NCBI GenBank assembly: GCA_904066235.2
Contig: CAJFCV020000005.1
Span: forward strand, 7,125,501-7,189,500
Direction of reading: 5' to 3'
Length of the DNA: 64,000 nucleotides
Source: Bursaphelenchus xylophilus
Lineage: Eukaryota; Nematoda; Chromadorea; Rhabditida; Aphelenchoididae
The first letter of the stretch is position 1, and the number at the start of each line of letters is the position of its first letter. The notes under the pieces are model-generated. The model was not told the origin of the DNA. It ran no database searches and saw nothing but the letters and a program-made list of their open reading frames with translations. The translations under genes and the position numbers were made by a program. Of this stretch, positions 42,501 to 55,515 are shown piece by piece.

Positions 42501-45500
42501 TTGTCTCGAATTCACAAGGCCCGATGGTACTGTCGCGTTTTATTCAAATTGACGGGTTTATGGTCCTGTCTCTCTTTTTATATCGAGTTTCAGACAGCAG
42601 GTCATAGTCTGAGTGAAATCAAAGATTCTTATAGATTATACGACCATAAGGATCACTTTTGAAATATGTTAGCCTCAATTTAAGACCCTTCAGATCTACC
42701 AAAGCCTTATTTTTTAAATCCACTTGTCACCGACCTCCTACTTCCCTGTTACAGACATGCTAGGTATCCGTTTCAAGCCCAGGTATCCCTCATTGCGTCC
42801 AGCAGACCGTCGCATTGTTTGGGTGACCTGCTATGAAACCCAATCCCGGCTATCGTCGTATGTTCGCTATTGGGTTGAACCCGGAATCGGCATCGCGAAG
42901 TTCTCTCTCCAAAAGTGGATCTTCTTGCGTTCAAGGCCGTCGGAAATTCCGATGCAAGACTTATGACAAACGATCTGTTCCGAGTCCATGTAGCGGGCAC
43001 AGCGGCCGTCTGAAGGCGCTCTCGACGGTCACGGGTTTCGTCTTATTAATTTCCGGACCTTTTCCGGTTACGGTAGGGCTGTCCAGACAAGATGTTGCGA
43101 GGCGCCAATTTATCAGTAATACGGGGGGAGTTCTGGCTTCTTTTTTTTTTGTTCAGGTAGGGCTTCGATGAAGGCGATAGGCCTCGGGGGTCGCCCCTCT
43201 CCCCGCTGATTGATAGGAGGGCCAAAAAATGCATGAAAAAAGACCGCGACCCTGGTCGATTATAGTGCACCCGAATCCGCGTCGGTCTTTGATTAGACTA
43301 ATGAGTTTCGAGGGAGTTGATAAGCGCGCTTGTCTGACATGTATGCAACATTCATGTACGACCACCGATGATAACGCTCGTTTAAAACTCCGGACGTTTT
43401 CCAAAATGCATTTAAATGGGGGTATGCATTAAGAGCGATTATGTGGGGACATAAATCTTTCTGACTTTTAATTCATCGGGACCGAATTCCCGAATCGGTT
43501 TTTTATAAACTTGTAAGAGTCGGGTCGGAAGTGATCAGCTGTCTGGCCATAAACCGGTTGAATGGCTTCCAAGCACTATTTACGACCAGGTCCCGGCATC
43601 TGGGCGCACCTGCTTCAACTTCCACATCGCAAGTTTTGTGGTCGATGTTGCACTAGCCCCTGAGGGGTTAATTTTCTGGATCCCGGCCAGAGCGAATGTG
43701 TGGCGGGGAGGAAGGAAAGAATTGCGTGGCTTTGATGAACTGCACTCCCTCTTTATACAGTTGTTTTTGCAGTTCGAACAAAACTGTTTTTTGAGCGAGA
43801 GGGGGGAACTGAAGTCCCCTCTCTCTGGCTTCACGTGAGCTTCTTGACTGACCTTTTCTTATACTGTAAACTCTTAATTAAAGGGGGCTAATTATAGACT
43901 GGGAAGAGGAGAGATTCCTTTCGTGTTGATCGATCCTTCTTGGGTAACCTGCGGTCGAATAGTTAGTCTCAAACTGTTGAGATATAGTCTAATATAACGT
44001 TTTCCATGTCAGGGATTAATGTCTACAGTATCATTGTAATTTTGCTGAAATCACGTCTCTGCAGAGGGGTTTGCAACATTTCCCCATACAAATTAATCAT
44101 AGACGGCGGGATCTTCAAAGTTTTGTCGGCGGCTCTGATAACCGCAGCCATTTCTGGCGTTATATATATTCAAAGACAAACAAATGAATCATGGAGGGGA
44201 ACATCATCCCCCGATCTACTTACTGCCTTTCGTACAACCCTACATCCTTTGCGTTTATTTGGGATACCTGGCCTAGCCTCTCCAATGCAAATATTGTACA
44301 GCGATCTGTGTGTCCCACCCCCACCCCTCTTCATTTGAACTCGTTTTAGGCCATTTGCGGTCATTAAACATTTCATTTGTCATTAAGTCGGTTGCATTGG
44401 GGGTTTATTTTTGGAGAACAATTCAAAAGACTTGCAAAATAAATGACAGGAGGTTATTTTAAACGGGGGAAAGATGTGGTCGAAGTGGTTCCTTGTGCCA
44501 ACTGGCCGTGATCTAAGCGGATAAAAAGGACCGCCTATCTTGAGGAATGTCTACGATTAATGATCGTATCTGAAAACCCTTTTGTCGTATAAAAAATGAC
44601 ATTCATTGGACAGAACTCTGAGAATTGGTGGTTTTATACTCTTTGCTCTCATTTTTTCACTTAATTTTTTGGGGAACCATCGCTCCTTTAAAGGCACAAA
44701 CGATGTATAATATAAGAGAATGCTCTCGCTGCGAACGGACGTTGCCGCGAATCGGCGTTCCCGATGTCTTTTCTTGCGGTTTTATTCAAACTTTTCCCCG
44801 CTTTCTCAAGCATCTTTGGTCAGCATTCGTTTACAAGACATGTACAACATCTCCTTCCGTCTGGTGGTCGTAACCTTTTGTGGTCGTATGCAAAAAAGGC
44901 AAGCCATTATACCTGGCGACGCTCATTAAACGCCATTATTGTCTGGCATATCATCCGGCGACCGTTTAAACAAAGGTCTGCCTCTTTGCGGGGCGGCACA
45001 CTTTGTCCTGTCTCCGTCTCTTAAGGACCGTTTTGTTGCGATCGCTTTACAGTGTTGGAATGGGGCGGGGAATCCGGCTTCAAGTGCTGAGCTCCATGGC
45101 CATAACGTTTTTTGGGCACACGTGCGCGAAGGGCCCAAGGAACGGCCCATTCTTTGGTGCTTGACAAGTCCAAAACTTGGCGTCAAGGCTCAGATCAGTC
45201 GCTTCGCAAAAGTCTGGTCGTCCAGGTCAGCGAGTCAGCTGTCGCGATTCAGGACTTGAAACACGGCCCTCTTTCCCCCACCCAACTTTTCCGGGTTTCT
45301 TTTTCCGGCGATCCGAGTTCGCTAGTCCGCCGCATCCGACCGCAGCGCCCGTTTTTTGAGTTTTAATCCCGGTGTGATAATCCGCTGAACCGGGTTTCTT
45401 CGGGGCTGGAAAGGGGGACAAGAGACGGTTATTGCAAGTGTTTGAATAGTCGCGAACTGGCTGTCAAAACACTAGCAAATTGGAAGGGAGACCCACCGAC

Positions 45501-48077
45501 TGTAAAACTATTCTCTTTTCTGCTAACGAAGTACAAAACTGGGCCACGAGCCGCGCTTTAAAACAAGGCGGATCGATGTCGGACCGGCCTTGGATAAACA
45601 TTCTGTTTTCGTGTTTTTAAAAGATCAATAATCGCCCGTCTTCACCTGACTTTGCGGCCTTGTTGGCATCGATATAACGCGATTTCTCATCCGCGACAAA
45701 TTCCCTAATTAGCGCTAATTTTGGGAACGGTGAGAGGGCGTGCGTCCGATCCCATTTTCCGTTGTCTCAGAGCCGTTTTTTGGTCCTTTTATTCTTCTGG
45801 AAGTTTTGGCTGTCGCGCAATCCCCACCTCGAACTTGATATTGCCCATTGGAGCGCCGCGAAGATTCTGATTTGCATTCGATCGGCCTTAATTCGGTTGG
45901 GGTTTGAAATGCCTCGGACTTTGCATAATTCGGGCGATTAACGGGGCGAATGGAGATGGCGGTACAACGGGAAATCATGTCATGTCTGATGCCTATAATT
46001 ACGGGGTTGGGTCCCGCGCCCGCTCCCGGTCAGGACAGGTGCATTCACAGCTAGCTAATACACCTTCGGACATTGGACCTGGCCGGCTAATATACTGCTT
46101 GCGGTTGGTGTCTAATGCCCTCTAAACACACCTTTTTATAAGGCGCTCTAATCGCGGCAAAAGGGGGTTTCGAATCAGGGCGAGTGGTTGTTGTAATAGC
46201 GCCCTTTTCCAGTTATGCAAGACCTTTGATGTTGGTATCTCCGTTATGATCGCGGTTCCGATCAAAATACGACGACCTCTGAGGGAAACGGGCCATTCCC
46301 AGTTGTGACAGTCTAATTACCGGCTCCTTCTTCCTCCATCTTCACAAGGGGCACATTGAGCAACTGGAGGGAGAAGAGGGAGGAGGGGATCTCGGGCATT
46401 ATCCTGTCTAGATCACATTTGATGTGCGAAGATTGATGGATCGATTGGCCCAAGGTGTTGGTCGTCATGTCCGCGGGCGAGACGGGGCGGCGTTGATCTC
46501 GGGGTTGTCTACTTCTTCGCATTCTCGAGTTACCGGGTCATGAGCGCGACCTGTCTCTCTTTGTCGTATCTCTTTTTATTAAGCTTTTGATTTATGGGGC
46601 GCCCGCTAACTGTTGATAACAACGTGTACTTTAACTCCGCTCGATAAGGAGGCGGATGCCTGTGATTCCGGGAATTACGACCAGTCGGAGCCTCAGGCTC
46701 GATCATTCCTTGAATTTTGGACCTTAATGGTCGGGGTCTTAATGAAAAAAAGTTTATAGATCAATTAATTCCTGGTGGTGTCATAAAAGCGGCGAATTTG
46801 TTTCTTTTTCGAAGGGGGGAGTGGAGTCGAGTTGCGTAATCGATTCAGATGCTTGTGGAGGGCGATGATGGACAGGACCAACCGTCCATCTTGTTTGCAC
46901 AACATTTCGGGAAGAGAGTGAAATGGGCGAGCGCAGACGTCGACCAGTAGTTGGGGGATTGTTGTCTGTAGTAATAGAGCCTCTCCTCTTGTCTCGTATC
47001 AGTGGGGATCATGTCCGACTACTTGAAACGCGATTTGTAGGGAGAACAGACAAGTGGTGGGCCGCGAATTTGCATAATCCGTTTGTGTCTGGACTTTAAA
47101 AACTCTTTCGGAGAGCCCCCTACCTGGTTGATGTCATGGGCGATTCAAGTTGGGGTGTTAAGTCGAGATTAGTCTGGGAATGGGGGTGTAAACGATCGAG
47201 CCTATCTGTCTATATATACAATATTATCCATCCACATTTCTACTTATTTTTGGCGGGTTCTGCTTTATTTTTGGGGTACGGTAAGATGTTTAATATTAGC
47301 GCAGCTGAGTCATTGTTGTCCTTAATATTATCCGGTCCTCATCCTCATCTCTCCCTTCAATTGAATACACTTTTTCCGCGCTGCACCCACAAATGAGGTC
47401 ATTTAATTTGTGATCATTTTCACCTATTAAACCTTTCAGACTGCAGCGATTAACAGTCCGGACGCACGGGGAATGGGGGAGAGAGGAGCCACCGCACCAC
47501 AGGGGTTTTTCTTGGGTCCCCGTGCGAAGAAACACCCCAAAGGAACTTAGCAGACATTGACTACCAATTTCTTGTTGCGCCATCCTGCCGGTTTTTTTGA
47601 GTCCCGCAACGCCCCCCCCCTGGTTTTTTCAGACAGCGACGAGAAAAAAGAGGGGGTAAAAAAAGCGTGTGGGGGGCGACGAAGAAGTTCCGCTCCCAGG
47701 CGTCTGAAGGCGTTGCCCTCTAAGACAAAGCCCGCATTGCCCCGCATTCTTCCGTCGCGCAACCCCCCCCCCGTGCCGTCTATTTAAGCATAATATTTGG
47801 CTTGGAGGTTGAGTCAGCGTTCCTCCCTCCCGAGTACGTTGAAGTTGTTCGTTTGTTTATATCTCGTGTTGCGATCGTAGAGCCGTTGCGTCATTTGATG
47901 ACATTCATCTCGGGCCTTGTCTACGTTTACTGTAGACCTTTTATGTCACTTTCGAATTCTCCCACGACTAATAATCTCGCTTTCAGGTGCGTTTGTATTG
48001 TTTTTTTGGATCAGCTAGGCCCAGCGCCAACTTCTCCTTGTTTGTCCCCGTTGTTGTTTCCCCGCACCTTCGACTTG

Positions 48078-51000
48078 ATGTTCTACAACCCGTCCGTGGC
48101 GCCCCCGCAGCTCCAACGAGTCATGCCCGCAGGCTGGGGTCCGCAGCCGAGTTTCCAGAATTTCCAGAAGCCCGCGGCCTTTCGCCAAGCTGATTACACT
48201 CCTCCAAATCTGATGGATCAGATGGTTCATGTCCCAAGGAGTCCTTTGCCTCAGTCACAGCTCCGCAGATACAGTGCAAATGGCCCTGAGGCATTGAACA
48301 AGAGGCCTCAGCCATTGGCGAATGTAAATCAACAGGGATCTCAGCCCCCGCGGAGAAACAGCAAAGTAAGTTTCCCTTCCTCTTTCGGCATTTACAATGT
48401 CTTCTTTGTCTGATAACGCCGATTGTTTTGCAGGGAAACCCCCGAAAACAGTATTCCAATCCCCGATCCAACACTGCCTCTCGATCCAACTCCTACAATA
48501 TGCAGAATACAAATTCTTTCAACAAAAGGCCGGCCAATTTCAGTCCAGGCCTAGTGCAATCAGTCCAGTCCACCTACAATTTCCATCCCGGGATGAAAGG
48601 TAAGGCCACTGTCTTGCCTTCCGAGGGTATTTACAAGTTCAATCAGTTCGCTTTTTTATCACCCTCAGCCGTTTTTTGTACGAAATGTGGACGATTAGAG
48701 GGATCAGAAGGCTTTTAATCAGACCGCCGTCCCACTTTTTATGTCCGCCGGGGTTGTTAACATCGCCGCGACAGATTGGAGACGAAACTGTCCCCTCTGT
48801 TTATTGCAACTGTTTTTTGTGAGGTCTGTCCTCGGAGAAAAAGGGGATTTTATGAGCGGTCGTTGGGAGAATTAATGTTTTCCCCTTTTAAATCTCCCGA
48901 AAATACGGGCAACCGTCTTGAAAAAAATCCTGGGTTGAGGCTGGAGATCAAGTTGGCTGAAAAAAGAACGCCGTCGCAAAAAATGGGGGAAGCCAGGGTG
49001 GCGGATAAGAGGATTCTGAATTCTGCACTTTTAAGGCACCTGGGTGGTCCGACTTCTGGTTTCGCTGCGGAATCTGGAACGGTGTTAATTCTTGCAGTGC
49101 GATTCATACACGAATTTCTTGGGTTTAAACTTAATTAGATTCAAATTTCGGCAATTTTATGATCAAAAGGGGTCGTAGACGTTGGCAAAGAAGAGAATCC
49201 GATGAGATATCATCTGTAGACATCTTCCCACATGCCTTTGCGTCTTTTGGGCGTCCCTCCGATCCCAATGATCACACGTACTTACCTGGAATGTCTCCCT
49301 TTCCATGATTAATTACTCGGGAAAATCGGGCGCAGACAAAAAAGACCGGTCCTTAAACGAAATTTGTCTTTGTCGCTGATGATCTATTGCTAATGTTGCG
49401 ACTCTCCTCCTCATCATCTCCGGGCCCTGTCTGGCTTTGATTGTGATCAGTGCGAAGAGAGAGGGCGAGAGAAAAAGAGAAACAGATTTTTGGAAAGAAA
49501 GAAGATGACTGTCTGATATTAAGGCCTTTAATTTATGACTGGCCAGGTAGTCGTAATGTCAGATAAGCTTTGTCTGTCTCAAAAAAAACTTCTTTGAGGA
49601 ACCGTTTGGATTGCACCCAGAGGCGACGGAAACATATGCCGCACTTAAAGAGGCATCTTCCTCTTCATCGGCCTCTTATAATGCAATATTTGACTTTTCG
49701 AACAAATGTCTGACCGCCAATTGTTGGCTACTCGGAACTATAGCTTGCTGGAGAAGTGCCAGACACATCAAAAAACTTTTTTTTTACGAGGAAGAAAAGA
49801 CCTTGCACATAATGAATAATATTCCATATGACCGCAAACGATGGGAAAATGGGCGCAGAAGGGGGGATTACACATCTGAATGACATTACCGTCGCCCATT
49901 TCAGACATTCCAATATGGCTGAAAGGCCTGCGATTACACAAATACACCAAGCTCTTCGAGGAAATGACCTATGATCAGATGATGCGGCTGAATGAAAGCG
50001 CCCTAGAGAAGAAACAAGTCACAAAAGGAGCACGCAGAAAGATTTTACAGAGTTTGGAGAAGTTGAAGGACCGATCACAGTTGATTCGGCAGTTAGAAAA
50101 GGTGAGAAAGCATCCAAAGTTGGCATAAACATAAGTTTTGAGACCAAAAAAAATTATGAGTAATATAAAAAAAACGGTCTAAAATTATATCGTTCTAGTG
50201 CATTGATGAGAACGGAGATGTTCGATGTCTAATTGTTGAGCTCCGCAGCATGATGAACACTCCAATTGCTGCCTACGAGCCCGCAGTGATGCCCAGGCCA
50301 TCCAATTATATGATTGATGCGATTGGAATTTTTGGTGACGAGATTCCGGATGAGGTAGGTATTAACAATGTATTCGATATGTTCGAGAAGTCCTATCCTT
50401 ACTCAATAGACCTGCTGCACCGAGAGTGTTATCTTTTGCTAGTTACTGTCGCTCAGGCATGCAGTGTAATGTCCAATAGATGAGCCAGGAAAAGCGCACG
50501 ACCCTCGAACTTTGGCCAGCGTGTATTACTAGTACAACGCTGTTTGCTTAGCTATTATCCCGCTAAGAAGGAAGTCCCCGGACTTTAGTGGCATGAACAA
50601 ACAAAAACTGGGCTTAATATTAGCATTGCCCTTTCCCAATAATTTTAGCTCATCCGAATATGTTTTTTTATAAAATTTGAATAGACTTTATTATAAACAA
50701 ATATTTACAGAATCTGCCTGGACACATTGCTCGGGTTACGGTCCGTCTACACGAGTATTTGTTCAGAAATGGCCAACCGCAGCTCAAGAATCTGGACTTT
50801 GAGGAGGAATACTTTATCAAGTTGTTCCAAACTTATGATCGGATATTGACCAACGAAGTAAGTTTTACAAGTTTCATATAGACAGTTTGAAATTAATTTA
50901 CCATTTGAACATAATGTAAAGAAAATTTAGTTGACAAACTTTGTATTTATTATCATCATTTGCAGGCCTTCACGATGCGTCAGAAGTGTTGTGTGAACGA

Positions 51001-52186
51001 ATGTAAACGAGTCCTTCTCCGCTTCACTCAGGAAAAGAAGGCTTTATCCAGCAGATTCAACAGTTCCACACCTATCCGCCGCGACTCCGATCAGATGCAT
51101 TCGGATGACAGTGGAATGGCCTGCACTCCGCCGTCCCACACACTGATCAGCCCTTCCCGAAGTCCTGAAGTCGAGAGGAATCTCTGCAGATCGGCTCCAT
51201 CATCTCCGCTGCCACAAAATTCTCCTTCGCCGGACACTCATACTCAACCAAACACCAACCTTAATCTTGGGTATGCAGCGCAGAATCTATGGTATAACAC
51301 TGACTCGTCTTGTTCTTCATCCACTTCGTACAACTCCAATATTCAACCACCAACTGCGTTCAACTCTCCAAAGAGAGTTCCGTGCCTTCAGGCAAAGGAG
51401 TGCGAGCTGAGTGAGAAGGATAAGAACACTCTCTTAAGACTGCTCGATAACAACCCTGGACTCTACAATTACCTCTTGAATCAGCTTCCAAGATATCAGC
51501 AGACCTACAATAATGTTCAACAGCCTCCTCAACAGAAGTATCCCGCCCGAGTCATGTCTTACATGTATTCAGACTTCAAAACCGAGCCAGAAATTCAGAT
51601 GGGAGGACCGTTAACTGCAGCGGAGAAACTTCGTTTCATTGCTGATTCTGCTGACTCCCCAGACGCCTTGAATCGAGCGCTGAATGCAGCAATGGGCCAG
51701 TTGAACCGCGACTCTTATTCCGATTACAATCCGAAGAAGACGGATCCTCGGGTTGTTCAACCCGATGCACCATGGCAGCGTCCTCAGCCACCTCATCATG
51801 TCCAGGAATGTCATCTCCCGTATTTGGAGAAATCTTCCGAAGATTCGTTGGCGTCGGCGTTGCGGGCGTTGAGTATGTCAAGAGGGGCGGAGAGCAAGCC
51901 TCCTCAGTCGTTGTACGACCCGTGGAGGTCGACCACTGGATTCGGCGACCTCCTCTCCGGCCAGGAGCCATCACTGCGGGCCAGCGATGTTCCCTCCAAG
52001 CCGGTCCAGCCCATGGACAACCCGTTGCATCGACTGTTGAATGGGGCCGACTCCTTCTACACCACGTCTTCCAATCGCCCGACCACCTTGAACTCTGTGG
52101 AAGACCCCTTCCACACACAAAGTGGCTCCAATGGAAGCCTTTTCCAGGCTTTCAGACCGCTCGCTTGTCATGGAGCTGTCCATTAA
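48078..52186 (+). CDS. Smaug/SAMD4-type RNA-binding translational repressor
   Basis: The Smaug family binds stem-loop Smaug recognition elements in mRNAs through a SAM domain and recruits CCR4-NOT or translation repressors. Six exons (48078-48365, 48434-48599, 49905-50101, 50199-50354, 50711-50857, 50966-52186) join in phase to 724 residues. Residues 1-151 are Gln/Asn/Pro/Ser-rich. The SAM domain (about 152-216) reads IPIWLKGLRLHKYTKLFEEM, then VTKGARRKILQSLEKLKDR; its GAR and basic residues form the RNA-binding face in Smaug and Vts1. The PHAT-like helical region follows (LIVELRSMMNTPIAAYEPAV; HIARVTVRLHEYLF), then a long low-complexity C-terminal region. The ATG at 48078 was chosen as the first one before the conserved-looking sequence; the frame is open upstream to 47802. 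Intron 2 is 1.3 kb. Confidence 0.85.
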
Positions 52187-53433
52187 AGGCCAATCTTGAA
52201 GGCCAAATCCAATGTTGAAGGCCTTACCATTGTTATGTCACCATTCTGTAAACATTGCGTCCTTCTGACGTCGTTGTTACTTCGAATCTTCCATATTCTT
52301 CCCGTTCCGATCGTTTTCTCATCGGATTCTCGGCCTTTCTGGCCATTTTCCTTGTCCATCTTGTTCTCTAATTAATAATTAACGCCTCCCATCGTGCTTT
52401 CATCATCCCGAACTACCTGTTGATCCGGTATTTGTTGTTGATTTTTCGCTTCCAAAGACGGAATTCCTTGTCTTTTTGCTCCACTAAAAACGACCGTGTC
52501 GTCCCAAAAAAAACATCCAAAAATACTGCGGAAGCAGAGGGGATTTGATTGATACCATCCGCACCTTTCCAGGTCCTATCGAGTATGTTCCAGATCAAAT
52601 CGGCCCTTTCCTCCGCCCACCTTTGTGATAACAATGTTCTTGCCAATCTTTGTTCTTATCAGCTGTGTTCTCGATTGTTGATCGATTGCCGGGCCTCGGT
52701 AGAGATTACTGCAGCCCCATGCAATCGGAAAGTATCCTTTTGAGTGTCGCTTCAAGCCTTCCGATTCTTTCATCGCCCAATTTTCTATTGTTTTCACTTG
52801 TGAATCCTCGATTGCTCATTCGTTCTTGGTTCGTTGTGTCCACGAGACATTAATTATTCGAGATTTGTTGACCAAAATTATTACTGAAACACCACTTTTT
52901 TTTATTTAATCGTCTTTTCCGAGGTACTGTAGCAAAAAATTGTAATGATAAGAGTTTTTAGCTTGCTTCGAAATTTTAATTTTTCTAATCAAATTACAAT
53001 AATCAGAAAAAAATTATTTTTAATTTCCTTATAATTCATCTTTTGTTACAGTATCGTTTTGACGATTAAACTACAGTATCCTTGGACCAATTTTAGTACA
53101 ATATCCCAAGCCCCGCCCCTTTCTGCATGGTCCGAAATTCTCGCATTCCAAACTCAGGTACCCTCTCTCCGGGCCATTCTCTCTCTCTTCCTCTCGTTTC
53201 TCCCAACTACCCCGACAAAAACAAAAGACTCGCACACCTGCAATTTGCTCTTGCTCTTCTCCATTCTTATTAGTAGTAGCTGTTAAGACCACAAAAAAAG
53301 ATATTAAACGTGACATCGCTTCGACTATACATCTCCGTGCTGGCTTATATCATAAATAATTTGTTCAGAAAATAAATGTTTTTATTAATAAACCGTCTGT
53401 TGTACCCGTTGTGGAGAGAGTTCTTGAAGAATA
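52187..53433. other. Convergent intergenic, Smaug / kinase 3' ends
   Basis: 1247 bp between the stops of two facing genes. It should contain a long Smaug 3' UTR. No exon is supported. The motif CTACAGTA and its complement, frequent in nematode non-coding DNA, occurs around 52925 and 53070. Confidence 0.5.
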
Positions 53434-54756
53434 TTATGCTTTAAGTAGCCGTTGTAACGAGGTTTGGATTAGAGGAAGGGAAAGAGATCGATTCAGAAAA
53501 TGGTGGTGGAGATTGGAGATGATCGTATTCCGAGATTTTAGCGAGGATTTCATTACTCCGTTGATGAATTGGCCATAAAATTTGGTGGCCAAGGAGAGTT
53601 CGTCATCTGAAATATTAAATTTTTGGATAATACGAGTAACAATGTTATTGTGTTCATCAAATTTGGAGTGAATTCTTTATCAAGGCTAAATCAGTCTTTG
53701 CAAGTTTATATCGTCCTTTGCAAGCTCCTTAATTCGTAGAGCTCCAAGGATTCCTGTGATTACAATCTATTCGCCTACTCCCGAACACCTTCTTTTGCAA
53801 GGCTGATAGGACTTACATTCGGGTGAGATGACAAAGGAATCGAGATCAGTGAACAGGGGTTGGTCATCTTTCCGGAGCAGAAACTAAAAATATTTTAAAC
53901 ATTACACGCCCTAACTGACTGCTAAGGTAATAATACTTTTTTAAATTTCATTTTGCCATACGTTACAAGCCAAGATTACCTGGTCGATCCGAAAGTCCAA
54001 GGGCTCAAATGGCTGAACTCTGATCAGGAAATCAACAACATTCGAGGCAATCCTCACCCGTTTCTTCCACGGGGTATCAGCGTAAACAATCAGATTCAGA
54101 GGCCTCGCTTTCTCCATTACAACAAATATGTCCTTGGAGGTATCCACTGGTATACAGTAAGCATATACCTGCAAAAAGGTTAACTTATTGCTTTGTAAAA
54201 GAACAGCTGATTCTGAAAATAAATGATGACTTACTTTGGGGATGTTTTGATCGCCCTGAAGTTGTAAAAGAAGTCCAATTTCATTTTGAAACCCGGCAAT
54301 CTGCCTTTTCCAGCACCGATCCTATAAAAAGCATGAGATTCTTTCGTATTTTACTTTGCATTTTAATGCAAGATAACCTACAGTATCCCCATGGTTATTC
54401 AGACACTCAGTCATTCCTTGGCCATCGCGCAGACTCTTTTTGATGGCCACGTTTCCATATTCGTAGACTCTTTTATAGTATCCTTCTCCCAATCTGAATT
54501 CATTCAAGTTCTCCGGAATCTGATCACATCCTCCGAACGAATCATTCCCGATCTCAAATCTCCATTCTGACCCTTTCCTCCTCAATTTTGGAAGATATTC
54601 CGGTGTTTTTGAGTATTCTGGAGACCGGAATAAAGATCGGACACCCCGATGAAGAGATTCCTGGTGATGATTGCTGATGGTCAACAAAACTGTGGGGAAT
54701 ACGACAACAAATAACGTGGTAATCCCGAGAATCACATTCCGAATCTCGTGGTTCAT
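53434..54756 (-). CDS. Secretory-pathway protein kinase, PKDCC/VLK-like
   Basis: A divergent kinase with an N-terminal signal anchor, resembling the PKDCC/VLK, POMK and DIPK group that phosphorylates secreted or glycosylated substrates in the ER/Golgi. The membrane segment is VILGITTLFVVVFPTVLLTI (residues about 8-27). The kinase fold has a Gly-loop-like FRLGEGYYKRVYEYGN, the ATP lysine in VAIKKS, a hinge region KDIFVVMEKARPL, a non-canonical catalytic loop (PLDFRIDQFLL) and a DFG equivalent TDLDSF. The pair of a missing HRD and DLD in place of DFG is the pattern of that group. An even number of Cys in the N-lobe (GGCDQ, TECLNN, DRCWK, YAYCIP) suggests disulfides. The ATG at 54754-54756 follows a CTTACAG acceptor by four bases. 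TAA is at 53434-53436. Subfamily assignment is tentative. Confidence 0.75.
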
Positions 54757-54768
54757 AACTCTGTAAGT
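54757..54768 (-). promoter_or_regulatory. Possible trans-splice acceptor before VLK-like start
   Basis: On the minus strand TTCACTTACAG (AG at 54761-54762) is followed by AGTT and the ATG, a four-base leader of the kind produced by spliced-leader addition. Confidence 0.4.
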
Positions 54769-55515
54769 GAATTTTGAGATATTATTTGTCTACTGCAACC
54801 AATGAGGCACAAATTTGATAACGACACATCTCACAAAAGTCCCATAAACAATGTCATAACGAGCCGATTAGTGGGTCACAAATCACGTCCAGTGGTCTCA
54901 TTAGAGCCGCTTCGCCTAATGGAGCCGCTAATCGGCGTCATAAATTAGTCCGATTCCAAAGGGCAATAGTCATAAATTTGAGGCGCGACATAAAATGTAA
55001 TCAAAAAGGCGCCCGAGGCGTCGGCCCCATATTTCGTGTCCGAATGAACTGCCGATCCCCGGAAGACGTTGGACGGGCGAGGGAAGACGGGGCAGCTGTC
55101 ATGATAAAGCAGCGCGATCCATCAAAATCGGACAGTGCATTTACTTTTGTTTAAGTTGGGCCCTCGCTCCCGCTGGGCCCGCATATCCATTTTAATCCGG
55201 CTGAGCGATGGATGGACGCGAAAAGAGGGGGGAACGCTCGGGAACGGTGGTTGTAATGCCTCTTCCCGGGGAGATTTCGGGGTCTTATCAGCTTCGTTAA
55301 GTCGCTTATCAATTCGCCCATAAATCAAATTTGGGGTTGTTAATGATTATGTTGAGGGTGTTCATCTTGCAAGAGACCATGCTTGAAATACAATGCTCTG
55401 AATTTCACGAAATTTTACGCAAATTAAGATTACGAATTGTTACAATTTTTGCCGGCAAAATTTTGAGCAAATCTGGGAAAACCTGTTTTTGATTGTGAAT
55501 AAAATTAAACGTATA
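54769..55515. other. Intergenic upstream of the VLK-like kinase
   Basis: Promoter side of the kinase gene, up to the mariner derivative. A GC-rich block (about 55000-55300) is visible; no gene is seen. Confidence 0.45.

Larger units (their letters stand above)
34474..48077. other. 13.6-kb gene desert with two fold-back elements
   Basis: No supported coding gene. The region separates the divergent MEK-1-like and Smaug genes. It carries the two palindromic elements and a dispersed repeat listed separately. Open frames such as 34683-35009 (108 codons from its first ATG), 41587-42075 and 42833-43171 have no recognisable domain or splice context. The part from 41.9 to 47.8 kb is more GC-rich, with E-box sites CACGTG at 42003 and 45119, and is a likely place for Smaug upstream exons and promoter elements. 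Confidence 0.5.

Noticed and set aside
42833..43171. Open frame of 112 codons with Arg/Ser/Cys-rich sequence
   Set aside because: Looked briefly like a zinc-binding segment, but the Cys and His are not spaced as in any zinc finger and the end runs into a T-tract.
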